A stretch of DNA of 64,000 nucleotides, taken from the NCBI RefSeq assembly GCF_021018895.1, contig NC_079384.1:18529640-18593639 (forward strand), written 5' to 3'. Shown here piece by piece: positions 10,051-22,965 of the stretch. Under the pieces are notes generated by a model. That model was given only the letters and a program-made list of their open reading frames with translations, made no database searches and had not been told where the DNA came from. The position numbers and the translations under genes were made by a program. The stretch is from Seriola aureovittata (taxonomy: Eukaryota > Chordata > Actinopteri > Carangiformes > Carangidae). Position 1 is the stretch's first letter; each line of letters starts with the position of its first letter.

Positions 10051-12958
10051 TGCTTCAACTTTCAAACCATTACTTTGCAAAGAACCATATAGAAGGGTCT
10101 CTGTTTATTTTTCTCCTTGGTAACCAGGCAGGCATCATTGTAAATGTATAGAAATAAGCATGGCATGATATAGCATGAGAATACTGTTTATGTCAATAAC
10201 ACTGTGGCACCAGTTTCCCCTGCAGAACTAAGGAAAGAGACAAACATCCGCTCACATTATGTAACTTCTCTCTTCACCTCTTGCTACATCCACAGACCTC
10301 TGGGTGAAATTTGGGCAGTCTGAAATTACGTTGCCTTGACTTTGGTGCAATTACAGCGCCAGGGCCTTTTAGCCAAGTCCCCTCAGAGGCTCATGTAAGT
10401 CTGTGCTGTATGTGCCGCAACTGGGGTCTTTCAGGAAATAAAAAGATTTGAGGACAGCCGGTAATTAACTGAAAGTGGCTTCCCAGGTCTTGATGACACC
10501 AGTGCAGGTGTGAGCTCACATCACTAGTGAAATGAGATGAGATGGTGTGTGGCTTCATCAGGTGGTGATGTGTTCGGCTAAGCTGATGTCAGAGATGTGG
10601 TCAGACTGCAGCCCTCAGGCTGTGGCATCTTTAGTTCAAAGGATAGATCTGGGAAATGTAGGCCTAATGACCTCAACTGCGGAGAAAATGGCCTCTTATA
10701 CAGCTGTGGCAGAGGAGATGAGGGACCTCTTAGGACAACTTAGACTTGTTGGCTGGACTAAACAACACACATGAAGACATTACCCTGAAACCTGTTTCAC
10801 TATTATGTGACATGTTATAGACTGAACAGATAGTGGATAATCAGCAATTATCAATCTAAGCAGATTGACTGATAACAGATACAGAGAAAGAAAGGTAGAG
10901 CAATTCAAGCTTCAGGCTCAGGTTCAGGCTGAGGTTCAGGTATTTATAATTATTATTTCTATATCTTAGATATCCATAATAATATCACAATACCTAAAAT
11001 TATCTCATTAGACACCTGTACTTACGTGTATATTAGGGTTGTTGGTTTTTATATGAAGTTTGAACTTGGTTAAAAAGCTGTAACAACGTGTAAGCTAGGT
11101 TAAACAATAAAAATGGAGGCCATGTCATGCGACAGGCATCTGAGAGGCAGTATTTTGGGTTCTTTAGTGTAGATGGAAAAATGACCAACAAAATTAAGGC
11201 TGTTTGCAGCTGCTTTACTCTCACCTGCTGCTGCAGCCATAATAGGAGCAGAAGCACCAGAAATGAGTGGAGCTACATCATTCCAGTGCCTGCCTTCATC
11301 ACACTCATCCTCAGGACCCTTGCCAGAAGTTCATAAGAAGGCCATTACTCATAGGATTTTCAGGATAATAACAGAACTGAAGCCATGATATAACAACCAT
11401 CTCACTGCGCAGTTGTATGAGATCACACAGGAACATATAAAGACAACACTGAAGGGTAGGACTACCGTCGGATGGACAACGCTGGGAGAGGGGGTGCATT
11501 ACGCTACACTTTCACTGTGCAGTACAGTCAGAATATATTTCAATTCAGAGGATCGTCTGCAACATCTCTCAGTTTATTTCTTATGTTTTTTCCCATCCAT
11601 CCATCTATCCGTCCACCCGTCCACCCATCCATCAGGGTTCCACCTTATATTTTCCTTCCATCAGAGTTTGTCGTATCTCAGACAATTGCTGTGTATCTAT
11701 TAACAAAACCCTTCCCATGGGTGTGGGATCAGGTTTGAGAGAGTTCAGTGCAGCTACTCAGAGGACAGCCAGAACTGGAGGAGCAGGAGCAAAGTTTCTC
11801 AGAGGGGATTTCGTGTGGACTCTGCACCGGGCCTTTCAAGTACCGAAACCACAGGACCTGTAGAGGAGCAGCTCTGTTTTCTCTTGACGTCAGAGTAGCA
11901 TGCGCTGAACCTTATATCACCGGGGCGGATCGATCAGTGTCTCCCCATCTCATCATTACCGCCTCATGTCCAAGGGCTGATGATACACTTGAGCTTGATG
12001 ATGTGCTATCAAGTGTTTGCTTGTATGCATTTATTATTGTGTCCACATGGCTCTGGGCTGGTGTTTCAGGGAATGGACTGACCTGAGTCAAACATTTCCG
12101 CTGCTTGGACTGTAAAACATTTTCCAGCCTATGAATTCTTTTTGGTTTCAAAGTGACAGAGAACATTATGTTTTAAGAGAGCTCACACACACTGAAGTTA
12201 TTTGGACCTCCTCCCTTCAAGTGTGTACCTCTGATTTTTACTACAGATTTTATGTTTTACACTGATAAAGGAGAACAACAAAGGAATCCATTGTGTATTT
12301 GCCAGAACAGGATTCATTTCATCATTTATACACAATCTGATCTTATTTATTCTGACTATGTTGCAAGATATACATGAGTAAAGAGTCCAGAATTCTTCAG
12401 AACATGTAAAATTAATTCGAATTTTATGCATGAGAAGGAAGAGCTGCACACTGGATCTGCTTTGAAATGGAGATACATGAAGAAATATAAAGAAACAAAG
12501 GTATAAGAGTTGCACTTACAGTTGCATCACAGTCTCACAAGGCAATGTTTCATGCTTGTCTCAAGAGGGCACCATTTGAAAATTTTAAACTTCAATACCC
12601 ACAATTCCAGTGGCATAACATCAGACCACTACGCTCCACTTTCAGGTTTGACTCTTCATTTCCTGTGGTGGGAGGTGTACCACCTCTGCACATTTCATTT
12701 GAGTGCTAACGCTTCCTCCTACTCCACATTACCCCATGTCAGGGCCCTGATGGGACACTTTGATGCTTAATGATAGCGAGGTTTACCCAAGTGCCATTCC
12801 TCTTACCTATGTAGCCAGCATGACTCTAATCTTTTGTGCTGCAGAGGTACAACTTTTTCAACAAGACATCATCTCTCACTACCTTCCAAAACTGTTGAAA
12901 AATGAATAATAAATAAGGTTAAACTAGATTCAGGCAAATATAAATAACAAATATAACT
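10051..12958. other. non-coding, no identified gene
   Basis: Contains an imperfect CAGGCTCAGGTT tandem (10910-10940) and a GATGG-complement run (CCATCCATCCATCTATCCGT, 11593-11632). Open frames at 10547-10774 and 11748-12086 (75 and 112 codons) show no motif and overlap open frames in other phases. I see no splice architecture around them. Confidence 0.5.
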
Positions 12959-12959
12959 C

Positions 12960-13245
12960 TGTTAGGTTTTCAGAAAGGTTATGGTTTGGGTTATACTTAC
13001 CACTTCATTAAGGTTTTTGCCACTTGATTAAGGTAAGGGAAAGATGATGGTAACGGTTAAAATAAACCAACATCCGACTGTCAGCAGAAAACAGGAAGCG
13101 AACAGCGGCCGCATGTGTGAAAGTCTTGCTCGGCCTTTAGAGCACAGTGACTTTACAGCTCTGTAAAGACTCATTAACTTGGTGAACAAACGAGTCAAAG
13201 CCTGACCGTGCAACACCATCATTTGATCAGAGGAAGTTTGTAAAC
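12960..13245 (+). repeat. dispersed fish repeat (GGTTTGGGTTA / AAGCGAACAGCGG type)
   Basis: Reads TTATGGTTTGGGTTATACTT, CACTTGATTAAGGTAAGGG, AAGATGATGGTAACGGTTAA, AACATCCGACTGTCAGCAG, CAGGAAGCGAACAGCGGCC. These match a familiar percomorph interspersed repeat that mixes diverged telomere-like GGTTAGGG units with a unique tail. The open frame on its minus strand (64 codons) is incidental. Confidence 0.6.
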
Positions 13246-16200
13246 CCCAGACTAATCATGTGAATTAACGCAGCTCCATTTTCCTTTTTTACTCCACTGC
13301 CTCTATAAGGGCTTCATTATTCTCCCCACATGCCTGCCCCCACAAGAACTGCCACCCAGTATGTCCCCGTCCAGAGGCCATGAGAAGTAAAGGGTCTGTC
13401 AGTACCAAGCGAGGCACAGATTTTCCATTGGTTTAATGAGAATCACAGAAGAGAGGAAATGTGCAGGATATTTATAGAAAAACGAGAGGAATGCAAGCCC
13501 CCTAATTGTGCTTAGTCTATCTCTCTTCTGCAAAACCTGCTCACCACTGCTCCCCCCCATTTTCTACATGGACTCAGAGCATGTGCAGGGAAACAGACAC
13601 ATGGAGCAATAAAGGAAAGAGAGAGTTTTTCAGTCACTCCTCGTAGGGATACCATGCAAAGTGGGTTTGAGTGTCAAACTGCTGTTTCACTTGTTTTGTA
13701 GAAAATCTTGCATGAATTCTAGTAAAAGATACATTTTAACCATAACGGCATCATGGCGCTGTTGATCTGTTGTATTGCTCCACAATCTTACTCCACACTG
13801 AAATATTTTAAACTATCAGATGAGTCTTTTTCAAATGTGATTCAGACATTCATGGTCCTGAATTGTAAAGACTTTGATAAACCCCCGACTTTTCCTTGAA
13901 TCACCAGGTCAATTCGATTTATGTCCAGATACTTGCAACACTACTGATATTTAGCATCCGATGCACTCTGTGTTTAATACAATATGATATAAAGGTCAGT
14001 AGTTTACTCTGTAGTGAACAGTTACCTCATCATTTGGAATTTGTGTTTTTTATTTAACCTTTTTTTCTAATTCTTGTTCATGTTATCTTTAGATTTAATT
14101 AAAAAAAATTAATTTAAAAACAAATTAACAGAGTCTAAACAATTCCATCTTTGACTTGAATTGAAGACCAATTCATGTTTTTGTTATTTTTGATACTTTT
14201 TTGATATCATTTTATATGTTTGATCTTTTTTCTAAATGCTCTGGCACAATCCATGCTAACATCCATGCTAACATTGCCTTATTTATAAATCTTTTTTCAA
14301 TAAAGTAGGAAAACTTAATGACACTAATGACTGATATGTAACATGTAACATATGTATGTAAATATGTAACACGATATAATAGCTAACATAGTTAGGGTTG
14401 TAGTTATTTGTCTGGTGTCCCAGTCAGAATACTGACTGACAGACTCTGGGATGAAGCTTCCTGAGGGGGGAAATTCTCTGGCAAAGTGGTTAAAGTTTAC
14501 TGAACTACAGCCTGGACCTCTGTGTACTGAGTAGTGCAATGTTCCTTTAAACACACAAAAAAGTTTTGACGGTAAAAGCAGGAAGCGCTGCTGTAGTAAA
14601 GCTTAAAGCACTTCATGTCCCTCACTGAGTCTCCTGTGTAGTTGATCTTAATTAATCAGATGATGGTCTCTGAAAAGCAGTTGGTCAGTCAGCAGCGGCG
14701 TTCTGACATTTTCTCACTAATGTAAGGTAATCATTCTGCTGCGTGGGGATTTCTTTTGTTGAATTCATATAAATGTCAACTCATAAAGCCTAGCTGCAGC
14801 GGCTAAATCGAATTAGAAACAAGCTCTCAACACAAGACAACAATGTTCCAGTTGCATCCACAGTGAATGGCAACTCAATCAAAAATGTCTAAATTCAATC
14901 CAAACATGTTAATTCAATGAATGACTTCATGAGAACATATATTTTTATTTCCATTGCAAGATTTTTCCATGTTTCCTTCTTTTCCTCTCAGGAGGTAATC
15001 AGTCTGACATGGAGGCCAGGTAAAAAACAGCCTCCTTTTCCAAAGCTCCCCACCCCCCCCTCTGGGTGGGAAAAAGCTTTGGACTGCTGTTTTCACGAAA
15101 GCATTGTTGTTGTACATGTCTGAACAAAGCTCATCCTCATCCTCCTGCTGGAAGCTTGGAGGGTTATTCTCCGAGCAAACTCCCAGTGGAGATTAATTCA
15201 GCATCCTAACCCAAATCCACACACGACCCTTTCTCTCTGACTTTAGGAAAATCTAAGAAGCGTGATGAGCAAACAGCCTTAATGAAACGCACACTCTTTC
15301 CTAGGTGCAGTAAATCACTTGCAGCGTGACTGTGTGTTTATGTCATGTTTGTCCTTTGTTGTCACTAAAACACTGTCCCCCTCCACTGGCGCTGTTCTGC
15401 AAGGTGCACTCAGGAAAGAGGCTTTCCACTTCAAAGTGGATTCCTAGCAAAAGCTACCCAACAACAGACGCAAAGTGGAATCAGACTTATCTTAAGTCAG
15501 TGATTAAATACATTAAACAAGGCTTCATCATCAGTTGAATTAGGTGGATAATACATCACAGGGATGAGCAGCATGGAAAATAAGTGTAATCCACTTTGGT
15601 GAAAAACACTCCCAAACACACCAGCGTAATGCAAGAGCATGTGCTGTCAACGTTATGTCATTTTGCATGCAACCAAGCGCTCAGCGCGTACACATCTGTG
15701 AGTGTGAGATTGGTGGTGTAAAACACCCAAACATCGGGTGCTTGACTGTTTGGATTTCTCCGTAATGAGGTATGATGATAGACTGAGCTGGTGAGGGCTA
15801 CAGGATATTTCATATCGACCAATGGGAGCTCTAGTTCTGGACTGTTATTACAGTAGTCCTGCTCCCCGGGCAAAAGCGTTCTGTCATTTCTTTATTTATT
15901 CTGCAGGGCCACATGGTGGTATTTACCCTCAAACAGACAGCAGAACGGGAAGGACGAGAGATTGGATCTCACTATTTACTAAACAGGGCAGTAATACACC
16001 TGTTTTTGCCCTTAATCTCCGTCTGACCCCTTGTTGTCCTTTGTCTTCCTGTTGTGTTTAATGCCATTCCTTTTTTTTCCTCCAAAGTGAGGTGGGCAGT
16101 TTCCCCTCCTTAAAGATGCAATCATTAGAGCGAACAGATACATGAGTGAGCAGAGAGATACGTGAAAGCACATGAAAGCAGAGCTGACACAGCTCCAGCT

Positions 16201-16352
16201 CCAGCTGTAAGCATGTGGACTGTCGATGAATGATGCCTCTAACTGTTTCAGGGCATCGTGTTTGTGCTGCCTGACCTAAAAGCATTATGTCCTGATCCTG
16301 TTGTGTCCAGTGTCTGCTTTGCTGTAAACACCCAAAACAGAAGACAAAAGAG
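13246..16352. other. non-coding, AT-rich with one repeat fragment
   Basis: Holds a degraded family A fragment (13848-13985) and a doubled ATCCATGCTAAC (14251-14275). Otherwise nothing that reads as a gene on either strand. Confidence 0.5.
13848..13985 (+). repeat. dispersed repeat family A, degraded fragment
   Basis: Retains ATTCAGACATTCATGGTCCT, GTAAAGACTTTGATAAACCC, ACTTTTCCTTGAATCACCAGGT (in pieces) and GATGCACTCTGTGTTTAATAC. These are middle and end landmarks of family A with large gaps. Confidence 0.6.
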
Positions 16353-16362
16353 AACACACACA

Positions 16363-16449
<87 letters not shown>
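16353..16449 (+). repeat. (CA)n microsatellite, about 47 units
   Basis: Near-perfect CA dinucleotide run of about 97 bp with a single GA interruption near its start (about 16363). The Cys-Val and Thr-His poly-dipeptide open frames on both strands are artefacts of it. Confidence 0.97.
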
Positions 16450-16451
<2 letters not shown>

Positions 16452-18674
16452 TTAGTTTCACAGCTCTGCTTTGATGGTTTTCATGTTATTCAGATCAGGA
16501 TAATCAAACACAGAGCATTAGTTTCAAGCTCAAAGTGGCTTTTCCAAATTTTCTTTCTAAGTTTGTGGTTTTTCTTGGTCTCCTTTGGCTACTCACAGGA
16601 TTAACTTTGTCAATACAGGAAGCCAAGAACTGAGGCAACGACACAGGTTGAAACAAAACACAGTATCATATCTGAGCAATTAGGTCAGTCTGTGTCTACG
16701 CCCTGACAAACTCCAGTAAAAATCCTCTTCATCCATGTTCATTAAATCTAGACTAATAATTTCTGTCATGAACTAAAAGTTCTCTTCAATATCAGGCACT
16801 GATGTGTCTGATCTTTCAATGTGGTTGCATTTCTATCAAAAATTTTAAATATATATTTATATATTTATCAAAGGAATACAGGAGTGTTTCATTGGCAAGA
16901 CAACAATGCAAAATAGAGACATTGATATTGCTGTAGTGCAGTTAGATTCAGTTTTCTCCCTTTCAGATCTGTCTTTTATTCTCCAAATGATCCATTTGAC
17001 TGGATCAGCTCAGGTCAACCGTGATAAACTGTAATAAGAGTTTCCCTGCCCAAGGGTTACCTCAGCAGAGCTCAAGTGGTTCCTTAAGGCAGGGAGCATC
17101 AAACAGTTCGCAAAAACAAAGTGAATAAGCCATAAACTTTATGTTATGATCTGACTATTGACCCGACTCTAATTGATCTTACTCTAGGTTTCCAAACAGT
17201 ATTTGGATAGAGCTGTTTCTATGGGTTACATATACAACTGGTGCCTACACACTTCATTAAAATGTTCCATTATTCACCTCAAACCTCATTTTTATGTAAT
17301 TTTGCTACTGTGGTATACCCCCGTGCCTATTTTGCTCAAAGTTGCAGAAACAGTGTGGTTTGGCTGTTACATGAGAGAAATGTAGACTCACAGCAGTTTT
17401 GACAGTTTGGTTTCCTGTCCTTTAACTGCTCATAACCTGTGCTGTGATGCAAAAAGTCACCAAAGCAGCGTGATGTACAGTAGATGCTAAAAATTCTGTG
17501 TGATGATATAATACAGATAAAGGAAGCCCAAAACTTATCTAATAACTCAGTCTTTCTTCTGCACGACACGATCAAATAGTTCCTGAACTGACAAATCTGG
17601 CGAGGTGGTTCGCTGTATGTGATCCAGAACATCATTAAAACCTTAATTGAGGGTCATTGTGTGATTAAGAATGTTTGCGTTTCTAAACCTCCCTTTATTG
17701 ATGTGAGAGCTTAAATACTCCAACTCTTAATTCACTTATAACCTTTGTCGGGTCAGTATAATCAGAAAATACTGTTTGCATGAGTTTCTTGTTCAGGGTG
17801 TTGTCTTAATCAAGTTAATACTGGAAATATTACAGTCCATGTAAATGTTATGTCTGTGTACAGCTGCCAAAAAGGTCTGATTTTTGGCCAGGTTCTTGTC
17901 ATGTCCAAGACAGGCTATGGGAAGTCATAAAATAAGCAGCACAGAATATGATGTATTACATGTAGAAAACCTTTGAAAGGGCGAATGGAGTCTTGCTCTG
18001 ACGATGAGACAATAAAAACTAAAATACTTAGAAGAAAAATGTTTTGGATCTTAGTCAGAAAGAGAAAGTCTGGCCTGCCATGTTACGTTATTCAACACAT
18101 TTCCTCCTGATCTCACAGCTGTGCAGGTCATTAGCAAACAGTTGCACGGGAACCACAGGCCCTGCCAAAACCTCTGCTGCAACTCCTGCTGTACATCCTG
18201 GGGTCACGGCAGGCCTCTGGGCCCGGATCCATCGGAGGTCTGAGACTTAAACGAGACACTCTCAAACATAAGAGCTACTGGCGATGACAGATCCCTGAGG
18301 CTGGACAGGATCATGGCTGCCGATTCATGACCTGAGATCTGAACAGTAGGGAGTCGATAGCACGCAGTGGCACTCTTGTACCAAGCTTGGCCAAGTGAAG
18401 CCAAGAGAGCTGAAGGGTGTGAGGCAGAGCTGTAGACCCCAGACTTGGACTCAGGTCTGAGGTAAATGAAGTTGCACAGCAGTCAGCAAGTCAACTCCTC
18501 ATTTTTGAAAGGACTGACTTAAGATTTGAAAGCAAAAATATTAAAGTCTCAAGTTTTGACCTGGTAAAATCCCAGACCAATAAAAAATATATTAGACAGA
18601 TTCAGGCAAGACTTGCACAGACACTTTGGATATTCAAATATAAATCCTGCACAATGGAGGGATGTGGTGTGGAA
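16450..18674. other. non-coding, no identified feature
   Basis: AT-rich sequence with palindromic ATATATTTATATATTTATC near 16850. No repeat family or exon recognised. Confidence 0.5.
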
Positions 18675-18830
18675 CAATGGCGCTTTGTGCTACATGCTAA
18701 CATCAGCATGCTAATAATAATGTCCATAAGCTGATATCTAACAGGTATAATGTTTACCATGTTCAACGTCTTAGCTAACCATGTTAGCATGTTAAAATTT
18801 GTGAATCAGCCACGATTAGCATTAACAGCT
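18675..18830 (-). repeat. dispersed repeat family A, reverse fragment (3' half)
   Basis: Contains ATGCTAACATCAGCATGCTA, ACAGGTATAATGTTTACCAT and TAGCTAACCATGTTAGCATG, the reverse complement of the GTTAGCATGCTAA-rich end of family A. With the next fragment it may be one interrupted insertion. Confidence 0.75.
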
Positions 18831-19145
18831 GTTTACTTACCAACTTGATAACCAACTAGCCAAAGCCTGGCCAGCCCATCACTTTCTGATACCGAGTCAC
18901 TGTAGTGTCCAATCTGCCCTGATTAAGTAGCACTGTTCAGAGGGCGTATTCTAACCTGTTATACAAGATAAACGCAACAATGGCTGAAGTTCTTGCGAAA
19001 CGACAATCACCCCCACCTGCTCCTCATGAGAAACCACGTTTGATGGCAGAGAAGATTTATAGACAGCGCCTTTAAATTTTGGACCTAATTGTGGCACTGG
19101 ATGAAAAGTTATTACCAAAATTATTAGAGTTCATCCTGAAGTGAA

Positions 19146-19345
19146 CATGAATATTTGAACCACATATAATGGTAATCCATCCAATAGTTTGAGATATTTC
19201 ACTCGAAACCGAAACTGTCATCATTATGGTGGCTCTAGATGAAAGGTCAGATCACAAAGTCTCTGCAGAACATGACTGTGTGTATCAAATTACATGGCAG
19301 TCCATCTAATACTTGTTGAGATATTTCATTCTGGACAAGAACGTG
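19146..19345 (-). repeat. dispersed repeat family A, reverse fragment (5' half)
   Basis: Contains ATGGTAATCCATCCAATAGT, TGAGATATTTCACTCGAAAC, TGGTGGCTCTAGATGAAAGG and ATGGCAGTCCATCTAATACT. This is the doubled 5' module of family A read backwards. About 315 bp of other sequence separates it from the fragment at 18675-18830. Confidence 0.75.
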
Positions 19346-20216
19346 CCACTAGCTTCAGGCAAAATTTGTAATCAAACAGCTTTGAAAGAAAAATGTTCAA
19401 ACACAGAGACTGAAAAGATCTCACTGTCAGCTTTCAACGACTTAAGACTTGCTTAGAGCCTTTAACGAACAGGACTTTCCGCAAATAACATACAAACAAT
19501 TGTTTTGTCAGATGTGCCACAATTGAATACAGGTTGTCATGGACCTGACCTGAGATCTGAGTTGGGCATGGTCCAAATAATATACAGGCCACCCAGGCAG
19601 TGTCCTAGATCAGGTGCAGCACATGGGGAGCAGAACTGGCCTTTCAAAATAAAATCCTTCACTATTTACCAAAACGTGACTTTAGCTACTTGTCAAACAA
19701 CCAAATCAATCAAATAAATACAGGTGGAGACAGCTGATCTCTCAATTTAGCTCCTGCACAAATAATTCCACTTCCCTGTAAAGGTGCATTTCTCGTCTCG
19801 TTGTTATGAGGGTTACCAAAATACATTTACAATGGAGGGTGACCAGCGCTGCACGTTGATCTGTGTGTTGCCATAACACACGAGGTGCCTTTCATGTCAG
19901 TCTAATGCCGTGTTTAGCAGCAAAGGCCAACCTGTCATTTCTATTATCCCCATACTTTGCTTTTGAACATACAGAGCTACAGCATAAAGGCTTACAATAG
20001 AAACACCACCTCCCACTGACGACGGGTACAATACAGACATCAGATACTTCAATGGGAAAATAACAAAGGACCATGCTCAGAAAGCATGTTAGCCATGTCG
20101 GCTATGATACTGGAATCACAACATTACATCACTGTTTTAGCCACTTCTTAACATTTCATTCTGTACGTCTCTCATTGCTCTGTACGGCTAATGTCTTAAT
20201 AACTGTATTATTCATT
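19346..20216. other. non-coding, no identified feature
   Basis: No recognisable coding or repeat landmarks beyond a palindrome-like CATGTTAGCCATGTCGGCTATG near 20085 (in two words: AGCATGTTAGCC, ATGTCGGCTATG). Confidence 0.45.
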
Positions 20217-20322
20217 TCTAGTCTTTATGTTGAGCTAAGCTAATTGCCTCCTGGCTCTAGCTCTATAGTGATATTGATCTTCTCCTCTGACTCAGCAAAA
20301 CAGCAAATAAACATATTCTGTG
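20217..20322 (+). repeat. dispersed fish repeat (GAGCTAAGCTAAT...GATCTTCTC)
   Basis: TCTTTATGTTGAGCTAAGCT, CTCCTGGCTCTAGCTCTATA, GATATTGATCTTCTCCTCTG and AGCAAAACAGCAAATAAAC match in order a very common percomorph repeat that I know from memory. Confidence 0.7.
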
Positions 20323-22940
20323 TATTCTGTTGACTGTGTTATTTTGGTACATAACATGAACGTAATGCACATTGTCTATGTGGCTTGTGCTGTAACGTAT
20401 TTCAATATCTGAATAACAGTTTTATGTTATGTATATATACGTGATTAATTACATTACTGCATGTGCCATGTTTTGGGTCATATTATATATTATACTTACG
20501 TATATATTATAAACACGTGTTATTCCTCACTGCATTTCATAATACATCATGCTTTCATGTATACATTCATATTCTAGAGGATGAACTGTCTGATGAGCAT
20601 GTATCATTACGAGTTCCTATAATCTGTACTTTATGTTCTTATCATAGCTTTTTCAAGATTTTATTTTTTATTTAATATGATGATGTTTTGAGGAGTCAAT
20701 TGCTCAGTATTATCTGTTAATTATCTTTGACCTCTATCTGCACGATGCCAAAATACACCCCAGTCTGCATGTGTGCATATCTCTGCTGCCCGCATATGAA
20801 GCGTTCTTTCTGGCCAATTCTGAACAACCCCAAAAAGCTGCCCCCTGAGGGCGATGGTTATTCAACGTCTGCTGTTTTTCCCTGTGTTTGCTCGATGTGC
20901 ACAGTCGGCTTTGGTGACTGTTCTGAGGGGTCTGGGTGAACGAGACCACGCGGAGCCCCAGATCGTGTTGATACAGTTGCCTACCCCGAGGCTTGACAAC
21001 AGCCCCTGAAGAGAGGGGCCAGAGAAATGGATTAGGCCCCTGGCACTGACCTTCTTCCCTGTTCACCTCCCCCCAGACTGGAGAGGTCACGGCCCTCACA
21101 GCTGAGCTCCGAGTCCAGTCTCTGTCCTGCTGGCCATATCCTACTGGCCTGTATTCTCCAAATGGACATTGATTATTTACCTCCTGCACAGGCGCCTGTT
21201 TGATCTGATGTCGCCCCTGAACGTCTTCCTGGAAGCGGGCCAAGCACGTGACAGAACCAGATCATCAACATCACCTGGGAGCTGAAGAACTTCAACATCT
21301 TGCATTGCTCCTGCAGAGCAGACTTTACATCATAATCATTATGTTGAAACAGAGGAATAAATCCAAATATATCTGGGTGGATGCCATGGAACCTTCTCAC
21401 CAATCAAATAGATTTGCACAACACACAAGACCACCCTTCTTCAGAGGAAATACTGTAGATCTCTCACACATGAAGGAAAATCTGAGTCATTGCTCTCTTC
21501 CAATAAATCTGTTTAAATCAGATCAGAGTCCAAACACATGCCCGCTGTTATACTGAAGATTTTAACACAATTTCATAAGTGGATATTCTCCCTAAAACAC
21601 TACCTGCTTTGATGTTATTTGAAACAGTACTGATTAAATCAATAAAAGACGATGATAATGATGAGTCTGATCAGAATATGTCAGATTAAAACCAGAAATC
21701 ATTTAAACTCGATCAACTTTGACTTTGAGTCAGAAATGAAAAACAACTCTGCTCTAACACTAACACTCTTCAAATGTCCTGATGACAAACACTCAAAACT
21801 TGGGCAGCAATTCAAAAGCACTGGGTGCATCTGGCTCTGCTCGGACTCCAGCTCAGAGATCAGCTGACGTTGCACAATCACATGTCCAAACAAGACGTCA
21901 AGTCAAAGCCACTGAGAGTTAAAGTCATCAAGCCTCCTCACAGTTTGATCCCAAGGTTAAATGCATCTAATATGTTGACTCTGCTACTGGTTGTTTGCAA
22001 ATCACTTGTAAAGTGTTGCTGTTTCTCACTTTGGCTGTTGGACATGCTTCAGTTTGAATGACAGACGGGGAAGAGGAAGTTGAGATTCAATACTGTTTTG
22101 AATGTAATAGAATGTTTAGTGCACTGATCAGTCAGAGTAACAAACGGTTGTTCAGTGCCCAATCAGGCCCAAAGCTGTAAACGAACAGTGTACCCATGTC
22201 TACGCCTCGACTCGGTCAGCATTTCTTTCACCACTCTTTCTTTACATCAAGGCTGAAATTCTGCCATCGTTCATGTGGAAGATTTTGCCTTTACAAGAAC
22301 ATACAATGTTTTGGTACCTGATAAAATGAGGGACTCGGTCATAGATTCAGACTAATTTCCACAGCAAACCTATTCCCTTTACAAACACTTGACCTGCTTT
22401 TCTTTCCACTAATTACCATTAAAGAATATTAGGATGACTAATGAAGACAAATACTCACAGTGTTATGAGCTTGTGCTATTCTCGGTGTATTATTGGACTT
22501 GAAAATAAAAATAACCTTTTCCCACCACAGAGCTGCTCTCATCAATCCACACTGTTACAACGCGAGGTAGAAAAGGTGCCACATAGATAAAAAAAAAGTC
22601 AGCATCAGTGATGAAGAGCCACTCTCTGTGATGATTTTGTAACATCACATGACATCACATGTCGTCGTTACTACAGTTCTTGCTTTGTTTATTTGTGTTG
22701 TTCCTCTCCTCCTCATCTTTACTTTCTTTCCCTTCACCGCTAAAGGTCGGAAGTTGACATCCTATTTCTATCTGGAAAACAAGGGCAGCTTTTTCCACGA
22801 GGCCACTGCTGTGTGTCGTTAACTGTGCGTATGGACAACATGAATCATGTTTTTGATGCTGGGGAGCTGCTTCAGTTAAGTCAACTCTTTTCCCTCTCAA
22901 CTTATTGAAAACAGTTACCTTGGGTAAGGCAAGGGTGTGT
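20323..22940. other. non-coding, with a GC-richer open stretch
   Basis: Mostly featureless. The part from 20734 to about 21260 is richer in GC and carries the longest open frame of the window (169 codons, minus strand, 20734-21243). On the plus strand a 56-codon frame without ATG spans about 21088-21255. Neither has a recognisable domain, so no gene is called. Confidence 0.4.
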
Positions 22941-22965
22941 GGGGGGGGGGGGGGGGGGGGGGGGG
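22941..22965 (+). repeat. poly-G tract, 25 G
   Basis: 25 uninterrupted guanines after GTGTGT. A run this long can form G-quadruplex structures and is often mis-sized in assemblies. Confidence 0.9.

Noticed and set aside
16058..16455. Open frames of 129 and 65 codons rich in Cys-Val or Thr-His
   Set aside because: They are translations of the CA microsatellite in different frames, with no sequence complexity.
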